From: Elusimicrobiota bacterium | Lineage (GTDB): Bacteria > CG03 > SLGR01 > PWQF01 | Length of the DNA stretch: 52,531 nucleotides | Assembly (NCBI GenBank): GCA_003557485.1 | Contig: PWOI01000189.1 | Span: 1-52,531 of the forward strand | Direction of reading: 5' to 3' | In this document: positions 16,119 to 25,618 of the stretch, piece after piece | Position numbering within the stretch: position 1 is the first letter of the stretch | Layout of the letters: each line of letters opens with the position of its first letter | Position numbers and translations under genes: made by a program | The notes under the pieces: generated by a model | Seen by the model: only the letters and a program-made list of their open reading frames with translations | What the model was told of the DNA's origin: nothing | Database searches by the model: none

Positions 16119-17601
16119 CCGGATACGGACTTAAAAAGTTACGACAGCGGTAGATATATATGTATTTTACGGTTTTTCCCGACCTTTCCACCGGAACCGA
16201 TTTGATAAACTCAAAAGTTTCAAAATAGGGAGAATATCTCTGTCTGCGATCGGAATAAAAACGGCTTGTTGTAATAAAAAACCCGTCTTTTCCAATATGT
16301 TTTTCCTGTTCCTGCCAGAAAGCGAAGCCCCTGGCGCTATTTAAACCCGCAAGGACAAGAACGGGATATCTGCCGCGGCAAGCGTGTGCAAGATATCCGG
16401 CAGTAAACCACCTGTCAGCAAAGAGAAAGAAAGGACCGTCAGAAAGCTCTTCAACTGCCTTAACGGTGTCTATCCAACCCAACCAGGCCGTTGAAATATC
16501 ATCGGGCCTTATCCTCTCCGGTCGGGATGAAGCCTCCGGAGGGGCCCCGCGATTAGAAAGCAGGCCGTAATGCATCTGCAGAATAGCCGCAGAAGCAAGA
16601 ACCAGAATAAGGGTAATATGGGATATTACATAAAATTTAAACATCCTTCTTTTTTCCCTGTAAAGCTTCATATAAAACTTTCCCGCGGGAAGACAGAGAG
16701 TGATATAGCCGATAACAGCCCAGTGACTTAACGCCCTGGAAAATAATGAGTATATAAGAAAAAAAACAACCGGGATAAATCCGAAACTGAAGATGAACCG
16801 TTCAAAAGAGTCTTTTCTTATTCGCGATACGCTTTTGAAAGTAAAATAAAGTGCGGGAAAGAAAAAAAACGGAAGAAGAAACCCCAACTGTCCCGCCAGG
16901 AACTGTGCCAGGTAGTCTACCCTTACACCTCCGAATGAAGCGCGGCCGGCATGAAATGAAAAACCGGCAAAAGAATTATTAATGTTCCATAATATAACGG
17001 GCATGAAAATCAGCATTGAGACAGCCAATGCCAGCCAGGGCCCCCTGCCCGCCAGCAATCTCCTTTTATCTTTATCTAAAAGAAGATAGACCAGCGCGCC
17101 GGCAAAAAGAAAAACCGCCGTATATTTTGATAAAAAGGCAAGCCCCAGCGCTGCCCCGAAAAGAAGCCAGTTTTTATCCGTGGGTTCATCCGATGCCTTC
17201 TTAAATTTGTACAGGCCCCAGGTAAAGAAAAGAAGAAGCGGAGCATCCGGGAGAAGAAGAGCCCCTGAGACAAAAAACATAGGAACAAGCAGAAAGACTA
17301 CAGATGAGGCAACCGCATCTTCCTTTTTAAAGAAACTTTTTGCAAGAAGGAAAAATGGAAAGATAGCGCCCGTAAAAAAAAGTACCGGGCCAAGGCGCAG
17401 CAGAAAATGGCCGGCAGAGCCGAAAGGAAGACTGAAAAGAGCCCCGGCAAGAGCGACCATCGGAGGATGATCAAAATATCCCGGGGAGAGATTTAGCGTG
17501 TAGAGGTAATAATAGGCCTCATCCGCCGAAAGCGGCATAAGCGCTGATATCATAATCCGCGCAACAAAAATAATCAGGGCTGTTTTAATGAGAAGCTTCA
17601 T
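16108..17601 (-). CDS. ArnT/PMT-like membrane glycosyltransferase (GT-C)
   Basis: 497-residue polytopic membrane protein of the dolichyl-phosphate-mannose-protein mannosyltransferase (PMT_2/GT83) type. The catalytic Asp27-Glu28 pair follows the first membrane helix (SADEAYYYLY), and GYFDHPPM (41-48) is the family's next conserved loop. About 9-11 hydrophobic helices run to residue 350, followed by a soluble C-terminal domain. Such enzymes move a sugar from a polyprenyl-phosphate donor to lipid A, glycans or proteins on the outer face of the inner membrane. The adjacent DPM1-like gene would supply the donor. The two genes overlap by 11 bases tail to tail. Confidence 0.85.
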   Translation of the reverse strand: MKLLIKTALIIFVARIMISALMPLSADEAYYYLYTLNLSPGYFDHPPMVALAGALFSLPFGSAGHFLLRLGPVLFFTGAIFPFFLLAKSFFKKEDAVASSVVFLLVPMFFVSGALLLPDAPLLLFFTWGLYKFKKASDEPTDKNWLLFGAALGLAFLSKYTAVFLFAGALVYLLLDKDKRRLLAGRGPWLALAVSMLIFMPVILWNINNSFAGFSFHAGRASFGGVRVDYLAQFLAGQLGFLLPFFFFPALYFTFKSVSRIRKDSFERFIFSFGFIPVVFFLIYSLFSRALSHWAVIGYITLCLPAGKFYMKLYREKRRMFKFYVISHITLILVLASAAILQMHYGLLSNRGAPPEASSRPERIRPDDISTAWLGWIDTVKAVEELSDGPFFLFADRWFTAGYLAHACRGRYPVLVLAGLNSARGFAFWQEQEKHIGKDGFFITTSRFYSDRRQRYSPYFETFEFIKSVPVERSGKTVKYIYIYRCRNFLSPYPVIS

Positions 17602-17623
17602 TGTTAATTACCCTAAAAACCCG

Positions 17624-17651
17624 AGAAACGTAAAACGTAGTGTCTGACCCC
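17624..17651. repeat. Solo copy of the transposase-element end repeat
   Basis: 28 bases matching, with a single mismatch (T for G at 17641), the right end of the Y1-transposase element (34847-34874). It lies between the ArnT-like start and the purH stop and, like the element at 34874, it abuts a TAA stop codon. It is probably a REP-like relict or a non-autonomous copy. Confidence 0.8.
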
Positions 17652-17652
17652 T

Positions 17653-19122
17653 TTAATGGAGAAAGTGTCTTCTTCCTGTGAAGACCATACTTATTTTCAG
17701 TTTTTCGGAGGCATCGATTACTTTATCATCGTTTCTGGAACCGCCCGGCTGCACAATGCTTTTTATTCCTGCTGAAGCAGCAGTTTCAACCGCATCGGGA
17801 AACGGGAAAAAAGCATCCGAAGCCATTACGGCCCCTTCCTGCAAGTCAGGGAAAAACTTTTTCATTTTAGATACGGCTATATCAACTGCCGCAACTCTTG
17901 CCGTTTCACCTCCGCCCAAACCCACAGTCCTGCCGCCGGATGCTATTACTACAGCGTTCGATTTCATAAACCTTGCTATCTTCCAGGCGAATTTGAGGTC
18001 TTCCATCTGCTGCTCCGGGGGATGCGTAGAAGTGACAGTTTTCCATTCTTCGCCTTTGAAAGAGTCTTCGTCCTGAATAAGGAACCCGCCGGAAATCCTG
18101 CGCCAGTCACGTTCACCCTTTCCTGCAGAAGAAGAAACCACCCTGATATTGGGTTTTTGAGAAAAAGTTTCAATAGCTTCAGAAGTGAAAGAAGGAGCAA
18201 CTACAACTTCGTAGTAATTGTCCAGCATCAGTTCTGCAGTACCACCGTCCACTTCCCTGTTGAATGCCGCTATGCCGCCGAAAGCGCTCATAGGATCGGA
18301 ATTATAAGCTTTCGCATAGGCATCCTTTATATCCCTGGCTATTGCAGCGCCGCAGGGAACGGCATGTTTTATTATTGCAACAGCCGGTTCTTCGAACTCC
18401 TCTACGATTTTTGCAGCTGCGTCCAAATCCTGGTAATTGTTGAAACTGAGTTCCTTTTCGCCACGGACCATCTTGTAGGGGCTCTTGCCGTAAAGTTCAG
18501 CTTTCTGGTGAGGGTTCTCTCCATAGCGCATTTTTTTCTCAATAGGAAGAGAGAGAAATATCTTAGCAGGATTGAAATACCCGGATATGGCGGCATCATA
18601 GGCGCAGGTTGCATTAAAAGCCTTTGATGCAAGCTTTTTTCTGGTTTCTTCACCGACAGGACCTTTCTTAAGTTGCTCGATTACGGCTCTGTAGTCCTCC
18701 GGAGATGAAACAGTAATAACCCGGGAATAGTTCTTGGCTGCGGCCCGTAAAAGAGAAACACCGCCTATATCAATATACTCCAGCAGCTCGCTGCCGGATT
18801 TGCCTTCAGCAAGTGCTGATTCAAACGGATAGAGATTAACGCAGACAAGGCCGAGAGGCTTCAAATTGAATCCTTCAAGCTCCTGCTGCTGATCTTCCCT
18901 GGCAAGTATGGAAGCAAAGACAGCCGGATGTAGTGTCTTAACCCGTCCCCCCAGCATATCGGGATAGCCGGTAAGCTCGGAAATATTGGTGACTTTAAGC
19001 CCGGCTTCCTTTATACTTTTCTCGGTTCCGCCCGTTGAAAAAAGTTCCCAGCCCATTTCCGCAAGACTTCCTGCAAACTCTTCCAGGCCTGTTTTGTCAT
19101 AGACGCTTATCAGTGCTCTCAT
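17653..19122 (-). CDS. purH: Bifunctional AICAR transformylase / IMP cyclohydrolase
   Basis: Last two steps of IMP synthesis. The 489 residues (slightly shorter than the 510-530 norm) contain the N-terminal MGS-like cyclohydrolase domain (1 to about 145, starting RALISVYDKTGLEEFA) and the C-terminal transformylase with MRYGENPHQ, KHAVPCGAA, FGGIAAFN, SDAFFPFPDAV and QPGGS. The end, GRRHFLH, matches the family's terminal GxRHFxH, so the protein is complete. A GGAGAT site and a promoter lie upstream. No other purine gene is present in the window. Confidence 0.96.
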   Translation of the reverse strand: MRALISVYDKTGLEEFAGSLAEMGWELFSTGGTEKSIKEAGLKVTNISELTGYPDMLGGRVKTLHPAVFASILAREDQQQELEGFNLKPLGLVCVNLYPFESALAEGKSGSELLEYIDIGGVSLLRAAAKNYSRVITVSSPEDYRAVIEQLKKGPVGEETRKKLASKAFNATCAYDAAISGYFNPAKIFLSLPIEKKMRYGENPHQKAELYGKSPYKMVRGEKELSFNNYQDLDAAAKIVEEFEEPAVAIIKHAVPCGAAIARDIKDAYAKAYNSDPMSAFGGIAAFNREVDGGTAELMLDNYYEVVVAPSFTSEAIETFSQKPNIRVVSSSAGKGERDWRRISGGFLIQDEDSFKGEEWKTVTSTHPPEQQMEDLKFAWKIARFMKSNAVVIASGGRTVGLGGGETARVAAVDIAVSKMKKFFPDLQEGAVMASDAFFPFPDAVETAASAGIKSIVQPGGSRNDDKVIDASEKLKISMVFTGRRHFLH

Positions 19123-19162
19123 ATTTTATCTCCGTATAAATTATTCCTACTCCTGATTTTTG

Positions 19163-19190
19163 ATTTTATAATAAAGCCGTTTTTTGTCAA
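19163..19190 (-). promoter_or_regulatory. Promoter of purH
   Basis: Minus-strand TTGACA (19185-19190), a 16-base spacer and TAAAAT (19163-19168), about 40 bases before ATG 19122 and downstream of the groEL terminator. Confidence 0.6.
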
Positions 19191-19225
19191 ATCCGCCACT
19201 TCCCCGCAGATAAGAAAAAAAAAGC

Positions 19226-19267
19226 AAAAAAAAGCCCCCTCCGGATGCGTTTAAAACCGGAGGGGGC
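19226..19267 (-). terminator. Rho-independent terminator of groESL
   Basis: A perfect 11-bp stem (19234-19244 with 19257-19267, G/C rich) with a 12-base loop is followed on the minus strand by eight T residues and, after two bases, nine more. It lies 24 bases past the groEL stop. Confidence 0.93.
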
Positions 19268-19290
19268 AAGGGTTTTTCACCCTGTTTACT

Positions 19291-20934
19291 TTACATCATT
19301 CCACCCATTCCGCCCATTCCGCCCATTCCGCCTCCGGGCATCGGAGGCATAGAGTCTTTTTCCTCGGGCTTATCGGCAATGAGGCATTCGGTTGTAAGTA
19401 TGGTGGAAGCTACCGAAGCGGCGTTTTCAATTGCCGAACGGGCAACTTTAGCAGGATCTATTATGCCCTTTTCAACCATATTTACATACTCTCCAACTTC
19501 GGCGTCATACCCTGTGCCGGGTTCGGAATTGAGTATTTTTTCGACTACGATAGAACCTTCGGCGCCGGCATTGAGGGCTATTCTCCTGACGGGCGCTTCA
19601 AGGACTCTCCTGACTATATTAATTCCGACCTCTTCGTCAGCGTCCGCTCCCTTGAGTTTTTCAAGGCCTTTGCGGGCGTTAAGAAGCGCTACGCCGCCGC
19701 CGTTTACTATGCCTTCTTCAACGGCTGCCCTTGTAGCGTTAACTGCGTCCTCAACCTTGAACTTTTTGGCCTTCATTTCGGTTTCGGTGGCAGCTCCCAC
19801 TCTTATTACCGCAACTCCGCCTACAAGACGGGCCAAACGCTCCTCAAGCTTTTCACGGTCGTAATCAGAGTCGGTTTCGGCTATCTGGTTTTTAATCTGG
19901 CTTACCCGGGCCTCTATATCTTTCTTTTCCCCGGCTCCGCCAACAATCGTAGTGTTTTCGTTGTCAACCGTTATCCTTTTGGCGCTGCCCAGCATATTGA
20001 TATCAGCTGAATCAAGTTTTACTCCCAGTTCTTCGGAAATGACCTCACCGCCGGTAAGGACGGCAATGTCTTTAAGCATTTCTTTTCTTCTGTCTCCGAA
20101 ACCCGGCGCCTTAACAGCGGAACACTTTAGTGTTCCCCTTATCTTGTTGACAACAAGAGTCGCAAGGGCTTCACCTTCAACGTCCTCGGCTATTATAAGG
20201 AACTGTTTTCCGGTTTTGGCTATTTTTTCAAGCAGGGGAAGAAGGTCCTGCATGCTGGATATCTTGGAGTCTGTAATAAGTATATACGGATCTTCAAGAA
20301 CGGCTTCCATTCTCTCTGAATCGGTGACGAAGTAAGGAGAAAGGTACCCGCGGTCAAACTGCATACCCTCAACCACATCAAGCACAGTCTCGGCTCCTTT
20401 TCCTTCCTCAACGCTTATTACGCCGTCTTTCCCTACTTTATCCATAGCTTCGGCGATAAGTTCTCCAGTCTCGCGGTCAGTGGCAGATATTGAAGCAACC
20501 TGCGCTATTTCTTCCCGCGTATTAATTGTCTTAGCTTTAGCCTTGATTTCTTCAACTACTTTCTTTACCGCTTTATCTATACCGGCTTTAACGTGCCGAG
20601 AGTTTGCGCCGGCGGTAATATTTCTGAATCCTTCCTGAATCATAGACCTTCCAAGGACAATTGCGGTAGTGGTTCCGTCTCCGGCCACATCATTTGTCTG
20701 TGAAGCAACTTCTTTGAGAAGCTGGGCACCCATATTTTCAAACTTGTCCTCAAGTTCTATTTCCTTTGCAATGGTAACGCCGTCAGATGAAATCGTCGGC
20801 GCGCCGAAGCTTTTATCCATAACTACCTGGCTTCCCTTGGGGCCGAGCGTTATTTCAACAGCATCGGCCATTTTCTGCACACCCTTCAGCAGGGCGTGAG
20901 ATGCATCATCTTTAAACTTAAGTATTTTTGGCAT
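19291..20934 (-). CDS. groEL: Chaperonin GroEL
   Basis: 547-residue 60-kDa chaperonin forming the double-ring folding chamber with GroES. ATPase signatures are visible ([10 protein letters not shown] in the N-terminal domain, [11 protein letters not shown] near 85-95), and the C-terminus has the flexible [10 protein letters not shown] tail. An ideal AAGGAGG ribosome site precedes ATG 20934. It lies 35 bases after groES and is followed by a strong terminator, so groES-groEL is a two-gene unit. Family length and sequence are entirely ordinary. Confidence 0.98.
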   Translation of the reverse strand: MPKILKFKDDASHALLKGVQKMADAVEITLGPKGSQVVMDKSFGAPTISSDGVTIAKEIELEDKFENMGAQLLKEVASQTNDVAGDGTTTAIVLGRSMIQEGFRNITAGANSRHVKAGIDKAVKKVVEEIKAKAKTINTREEIAQVASISATDRETGELIAEAMDKVGKDGVISVEEGKGAETVLDVVEGMQFDRGYLSPYFVTDSERMEAVLEDPYILITDSKISSMQDLLPLLEKIAKTGKQFLIIAEDVEGEALATLVVNKIRGTLKCSAVKAPGFGDRRKEMLKDIAVLTGGEVISEELGVKLDSADINMLGSAKRITVDNENTTIVGGAGEKKDIEARVSQIKNQIAETDSDYDREKLEERLARLVGGVAVIRVGAATETEMKAKKFKVEDAVNATRAAVEEGIVNGGGVALLNARKGLEKLKGADADEEVGINIVRRVLEAPVRRIALNAGAEGSIVVEKILNSEPGTGYDAEVGEYVNMVEKGIIDPAKVARSAIENAASVASTILTTECLIADKPEEKDSMPPMPGGGMGGMGGMGGMM

Positions 20935-20969
20935 ATCTTTTTACCTCCTTAATATTTCACAAATCCCAA

Positions 20970-21257
20970 TCAGCCAACTATCCCGAAAATGTCATCCTCG
21001 TGCATTATGAGATACTGGTCATCACCGAATTTAACTTCTGTTCCCGAATACTTTCCGTAAAGGACCCTGTCGCCCTCTTTAACATTCATCGGCAGGCGCT
21101 CGCCCGCTTCCGTAAGCTTGCCGGGACCTACAGCCTCTACCGTGCCTTCCTGGGGTTTTTCTTTGGCCGTATCGGGTATTATTATTCCCCCTTTTTTCTG
21201 CTCTTTTTCTTCTACCGGTTTAACCAGTACTCTGTCTCCAAGCGGTTTCAGTTTCAT
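20970..21257 (-). CDS. groES: Co-chaperonin GroES
   Basis: 95-residue GroES with [12 protein letters not shown] at the start, the mobile-loop region ([13 protein letters not shown] type) and a conserved C-terminal [13 protein letters not shown] choose ATG 21257 because the AGGAGGG site lies nine bases upstream. The in-frame GTG at 21266 overlaps that site and would add only three residues. Confidence 0.96.
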   Translation of the reverse strand: MKLKPLGDRVLVKPVEEKEQKKGGIIIPDTAKEKPQEGTVEAVGPGKLTEAGERLPMNVKEGDRVLYGKYSGTEVKFGDDQYLIMHEDDIFGIVG

Positions 21258-21337
21258 TTTTTTCACCCTCCTTTATTTGGTTTTTACTGAAGATTTAGAC
21301 CGTTATGTCTTAAGATTTGCAACTACCTTAATGTGTA

Positions 21338-21365
21338 TTTATAACAAATTTGAATTGTTTGTCAA
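21338..21365 (-). promoter_or_regulatory. Promoter of groESL, inside the 3' end of birA-coaX
   Basis: Minus-strand TTGACA (21360-21365), a 16-base spacer and TATAAA (21338-21343). The -35 box and spacer lie within the last codons of the birA-coaX gene. No CIRCE element (TTAGCACTC-N9-GAGTGCTAA) was found; a short AACAA-N7-TTGTT repeat lies in the spacer, of unknown meaning. The leader is about 75 bases. Confidence 0.6.
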
Positions 21366-22823
21366 GCCCCATATAACAGCAAGACCCTTAAGCGTAATAT
21401 CTATGTCTACCGGGCTATCTCCGGTTACCTTAGCGGGCAGGCCTGAAGCGGACCCTCCCGTGAATATAACCTTGAAATCCCTGTCAAGTTCCATCCTTAT
21501 TTCGCTTATGGTTTTCTCTATCTGACCGGCTAGTGTAAGGTAGAGGCCGCTTTTAACTGCGGCATCCGTATTGTTACCTGTTATTCTGTCCGGCACCCCC
21601 AGGCAGGCGCTGTCGATACGGTCTGCTTTTTTTACCAGGTCTGCGGCCATAGATTCAATACCTGGGCATATTATTCCTCCCAAGTACTCACCCGCGCCGC
21701 TTACAACATCAAAAGTGTTAGCTGTCCCAAGATCGGCAACAATAGAGTCTTTTCCATAAAAATGATATACAGCTGCGGCGTTGCATATCCTGTCAGGGCC
21801 CAGCTGTGAAGGATCATCAACTTTAAGTTCAAGCCCGGCAGAAACTTTATGGTCAACCATCAGGGGTTTTGTCAGCGAATGTTTTTCCAGTGTTTTCCGG
21901 AGTTTGCTCTCCAGTTTTCTAACCACGCAGGAAAAAGCCGCGCCATCGGTTTTCTTGCCTCCGGCAACTAAATCTATTTTCTTTTCAAGGTTCTCAAAAT
22001 ATCCGCTTCCGGAAGAAAGAACCGCAACTTTTACAATTTCCCCGCCCGAAAAAAGGCCTATCCTTGTAGAAGTATTTCCTGCGTCTACAAGAAGAAGGGA
22101 CTCTTCAGGCAGCGGGGCTTTTTTCACCGGTACCGGAGAACCTGTAAGCACAGGAGTTGTTCGGCCGCCGGGAGTTTGGATAAGAAGGGCTCCTTTTTCA
22201 TCTATGCCCCTCACCCTCCCGCATATATCGTTTATGATACACTGCTGCCCTATTATTGTAAGGCGGGAATTGAGGTATTCGACTTCATCCCTGCTAAGCT
22301 TATCAACAGGAAACTCCTTTTTGATGTTTTTTAAAAATCCCGAAAGAAACTCTTTCTTATCTACGGGACATACTGAAGCCGAACCCCTTACAGAGGCGGG
22401 AAGTTTCTTTTTATCATTGAAGGTATTGAGTCCCGCACTGAGTATCAACCAGCCCGGCTGCGGCGACTGGGCTATTATACCACCGGCTTTTCCGCCGCCG
22501 CATATAATATCGTTGGGCCATTTCCACTCCGCCTCAACGCCTGCGTCCTGAAGAGATTTTAAGGCATAGAATGCTGCGCGGACTGAAGCTATCGCTTTTG
22601 CTTTCCTCACTTTAACAATTATTGAAAAATAAAGGCCGCCTTCCGGTGAGGCCCAGGCGCTTCCCCTGCGCCCCGTTCCGCTCTCCTGCGAAAACGAAAC
22701 AATAAGGGAAACAGATGGGGAATCTTTCATTATCTCCTTTGCGCGGTCAATAGTTGAACCTATATTTTTATATATCTCAACCCTGTCTCCGAAAAAAGGA
22801 AGTTGGGGAAGCGTTTTACTCAT
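21339..22823 (-). CDS. birA-coaX: Biotin-protein ligase fused to type III pantothenate kinase
   Basis: A two-domain fusion of 494 residues. The N-terminal half is a biotin-protein ligase without the DNA-binding domain (GSGTGRRG-like loop, SPEGGLYFSI, KWPNDI, and a C-terminal SH3-like part), so it biotinylates carrier protein but should not repress. From about residue 243 a CoaX kinase follows: LLLVDAGNTSTRIGLF, then GPDRICNAAA, VADLGTANTFDVV and GGIICPGI, catalysing the first step of coenzyme A synthesis. Similar fusions are known in Neisseria and Bordetella relatives. I prefer ATG 22823 (8-base overlap with nadC) to the upstream TTG at 22844. CoaBC is encoded at the far end of the window. 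Confidence 0.92.
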   Translation of the reverse strand: MSKTLPQLPFFGDRVEIYKNIGSTIDRAKEIMKDSPSVSLIVSFSQESGTGRRGSAWASPEGGLYFSIIVKVRKAKAIASVRAAFYALKSLQDAGVEAEWKWPNDIICGGGKAGGIIAQSPQPGWLILSAGLNTFNDKKKLPASVRGSASVCPVDKKEFLSGFLKNIKKEFPVDKLSRDEVEYLNSRLTIIGQQCIINDICGRVRGIDEKGALLIQTPGGRTTPVLTGSPVPVKKAPLPEESLLLVDAGNTSTRIGLFSGGEIVKVAVLSSGSGYFENLEKKIDLVAGGKKTDGAAFSCVVRKLESKLRKTLEKHSLTKPLMVDHKVSAGLELKVDDPSQLGPDRICNAAAVYHFYGKDSIVADLGTANTFDVVSGAGEYLGGIICPGIESMAADLVKKADRIDSACLGVPDRITGNNTDAAVKSGLYLTLAGQIEKTISEIRMELDRDFKVIFTGGSASGLPAKVTGDSPVDIDITLKGLAVIWGLTNNSNLL

Positions 22824-23661
22824 CGACCAACAGGGTAAAATCAACAGGCGCTGCTGCTGACGTTAAAGTCCCGACTGAAATCCTGCTGACTCCGTCCAGG
22901 GAGTAAAGGTTTATATTTTCAAGCGTTATTCCTCCGGAGACCTCTATTTCCACTTCAGTATTCTTTTTTCTTGCAATGCCAACCGCAGCAGCAACCTCTC
23001 CGGGCGTAAAGTTATCAAGCATTATTATGTCCGCAGGCCCCTGGATAGCCTCCTCAAACTGACTGAGACTCTCAACCTCTATTTCTATTCTCATATCCTG
23101 AGGTATTTTTTCTTTAATATCATTTATAAGTTCTACTATTTCTTTTCCCGAAGCGGCTATATGGTTTTCTTTTATAAGTACCTGGTCAGACAGATTAAAC
23201 CTGTGATTCCTGCCGCCGCCCGTAAGAACCGCATATCTTTCAAGTTCCCTGAGAAGCGGAAGAGTTTTCCTTGTATCGTATACCGGGGTTCCGGCAGCCT
23301 TTTCTGCAAAATCAGCGGTAAGAGTAGCTATTCCGGAGAGATGGGAGAGAAAGTTAAGGGAAACCCTTTCGGCAGCAAATATGTCCTGAGGGAGGCCTTC
23401 AATTTCAAAAGCCCTCAGGCCGGGATAAAGCTTGTCACCGTCCTCTATAAGAAAAGTTACTTTTGTTGACGAGGAGACTTTTCTGAAAACTTCAGCTGCG
23501 ATTTCAATCCCGCATGCTATACCGTCCTGCCTGGCCGTTACAGACGCTTTTACGGTACCGGAAGGAAAGTCCATATTCAGTGATGTTACATCGGCAGCGG
23601 CGCCATCTTCTCTGAGGGCTGCTTCAATTATTTTATTAAGGTTTTTCTTTTCTAAGTTCAA
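22816..23661 (-). CDS. nadC: Quinolinate phosphoribosyltransferase
   Basis: 281 residues, normal length. Converts quinolinate and PRPP to nicotinate mononucleotide in NAD synthesis. Family motifs: ALREDGAAADVTS near the start, LNFLSHLSGIAT, YDTRKTLPLLRELERYAV, GGGRNHRFNLSDQVLIKENH, IMLDNFTP and VSGGITLENI. The start is TTG 23661 with an AAGGGA site, overlapping uvrB by 26 bases; the next ATG lies past conserved sequence. nadA and nadB are not in the window. Confidence 0.96.
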   Translation of the reverse strand: MNLEKKNLNKIIEAALREDGAAADVTSLNMDFPSGTVKASVTARQDGIACGIEIAAEVFRKVSSSTKVTFLIEDGDKLYPGLRAFEIEGLPQDIFAAERVSLNFLSHLSGIATLTADFAEKAAGTPVYDTRKTLPLLRELERYAVLTGGGRNHRFNLSDQVLIKENHIAASGKEIVELINDIKEKIPQDMRIEIEVESLSQFEEAIQGPADIIMLDNFTPGEVAAAVGIARKKNTEVEIEVSGGITLENINLYSLDGVSRISVGTLTSAAAPVDFTLLVDE

Positions 23662-25618
23662 AAATTTTATCCCTTATTTCCGCGGCAAGCTCAAAATCAA
23701 GCATATCCGCAGCTTCTTTCATATCCTTTTCCATTATTTCAAGGACTTTTTCCCTGTCGCCGGCAGATACGGATTCCGTATCCGTAACGCTTACATATTC
23801 AGCAGCATTTTTTCTTGCCTCATACTCAAATTCCTTCTCTTCCCTTATCGCTTTCACGACAGTTTCAGGCGTTATGGAATTTTTACGGTTATATTCCTCC
23901 TGAAGCCGGCGGCGCCGGTTCATCTCATCAAGAGCCCTTTTCATTGAGCCGGTTACAGTATCCGCGTACATTATAATCCTGCCTCTCAGGTTTCGGGCAG
24001 CCCTTCCGCATACCTGTATAAGGGAAGTTTCACTTCTTAAAAATCCTTCCTTGTCTGCATCAAGTATGGCAACAAGAGAGACCTCCGGAAGGTCGAGACC
24101 TTCACGCAGAAGATTTACTCCCACAAGACAGTCAAACTCACCCTTCCTCAGGCTTTTTAATATATCAATTCTTTCAAGGGTGTCAATCTCGCTGTGCAGG
24201 TAGCGGACCCTTAATCCTTCTGTAGACAGATACCCGCTCAGATCCTCGGCCATACGCTTTGTAAGCGTGGTTGCCAGGACGCGTTCCTTCTTCCCGGAAG
24301 CCCTTTTTATCTCAGAAGAAAGATCGCGGACCTGCCCCTTCAGCGGCCTTATTTCCACCTGCGGGTCCACAAGCCCGGTAGGACGTATTATCTGCTGTAC
24401 TATATTCGGATCTGATTTATTCATTTCATAGTCCCCGGGCGTAGCGGAGACATAAAGAGTTTTCCCTGTAAGCTTTTCAAATTCATCAAGCTTCAACGGG
24501 CGGTTATCAAGTGCGGAGGGAAGACGGAATCCGTGATCAACCAGGGTCTGTTTCCGCGCCCTGTCCCCGGCATACATCGCCCTTATCTGGGGCACCGTTA
24601 CGTGAGACTCATCAATAATTGTAAGGAAATCCCCGCTGAAATAATTAATAAGACATTGAGACGGCTCGCCGGGGTCGCGGAATGATATGTGACGCGAATA
24701 GTTTTCTATACCATGGCAGTATCCGGTTTCGGAAAGCATCTCCATGTCATATTCCGTCCTGGCTTTAAGCCGGTGGGCTTCAAGCAGTTTCCCCTCCTTT
24801 TCAAGTTCGCAAAGTCGTATTTTAAGTTCTTCCCTGATATTCCCTATCGCTTCTTTCAGGCGGCTACGCCTCACAACAAAGTGGCTGGCCGGGTAAATGT
24901 AATACTTTTTGTAATCTCTTATCTTTGCTCCGGTGAGAGGATCTATAGTTTTTATTGAATTTATGGTATCCCACGAAAGAATAACCCTTAGAGCTTCATC
25001 CTTAAGGTAAGCGGGGTATATATCTATAACAGGTCCCCTGACCCTGAAGGTTCCGGGTGAAAATTCGATATCGTTTCGGTCGTACTGAATATCTGTAAGA
25101 GCTTCGCAGAGACTTTTTCGGGAGTATTCCGCACCCTTTTCAACCTTCACAAGGAGCTTCTGCCATTCTTCAGGACTCCCTATACCGTAGATGGCCGAAA
25201 CTGAAGCAACCACAATGACATCGGAGCGGCTCATAAGAGAGGATGCCGCCTTAAGGCGCAGCCGCTCTATTCTTTCGTTTATTGAAGCATCCTTTTCTAT
25301 ATATTTGTCGGTGCCGGGTATATAGGCCTCCGGCTGGTAATAATCATAGTATGAAACGAAGTATTCTACAGCGTTTTCCGGAAAAAAACTTTTAAATTCA
25401 CTGTAAAGTTGGGCGGTAAGAGTCTTGTTGTGAGAAATTATAAGCGCAGGAAGCGAAGTTTCCTCTATAAGCCGGGCTACAGTATATGTTTTTCCTGAAC
25501 CCGTTACTCCAAGAAGAACCTGGGAAGAAACACCTTTTTCTATGTTTTCAGCAAGTTTATTGATAGCACGGCCCTGGTCCCCGCGGTCCGTAAAATCTGT
25601 TTTCAGTTTAAATCCCAA
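23636..25618 (-). CDS. uvrB: Excinuclease ABC subunit B
   Basis: 660-residue helicase-like damage-verification subunit of nucleotide excision repair. Walker A GVTGSGKT (37-44), the SYYDYYQPEAYIP beta-hairpin region, the DESH box (IIDESHVTVPQI), helicase motifs VGVNLLREGLDLPEVSLV and QVCGRAARN, and a C-terminal UVR motif (about 620-655) that contacts UvrC. The start is TTG 25618, where the family N-terminus (FKLKTDFTDRGDQ) aligns; it overlaps surE by 16 bases. Confidence 0.98.
   Translation of the reverse strand: MGFKLKTDFTDRGDQGRAINKLAENIEKGVSSQVLLGVTGSGKTYTVARLIEETSLPALIISHNKTLTAQLYSEFKSFFPENAVEYFVSYYDYYQPEAYIPGTDKYIEKDASINERIERLRLKAASSLMSRSDVIVVASVSAIYGIGSPEEWQKLLVKVEKGAEYSRKSLCEALTDIQYDRNDIEFSPGTFRVRGPVIDIYPAYLKDEALRVILSWDTINSIKTIDPLTGAKIRDYKKYYIYPASHFVVRRSRLKEAIGNIREELKIRLCELEKEGKLLEAHRLKARTEYDMEMLSETGYCHGIENYSRHISFRDPGEPSQCLINYFSGDFLTIIDESHVTVPQIRAMYAGDRARKQTLVDHGFRLPSALDNRPLKLDEFEKLTGKTLYVSATPGDYEMNKSDPNIVQQIIRPTGLVDPQVEIRPLKGQVRDLSSEIKRASGKKERVLATTLTKRMAEDLSGYLSTEGLRVRYLHSEIDTLERIDILKSLRKGEFDCLVGVNLLREGLDLPEVSLVAILDADKEGFLRSETSLIQVCGRAARNLRGRIIMYADTVTGSMKRALDEMNRRRRLQEEYNRKNSITPETVVKAIREEKEFEYEARKNAAEYVSVTDTESVSAGDREKVLEIMEKDMKEAADMLDFELAAEIRDKIFELRKEKP

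Noticed and set aside
21267-21338. CIRCE/HrcA operator before groES
   Set aside because: The 9-bp CIRCE arms are absent on both strands.
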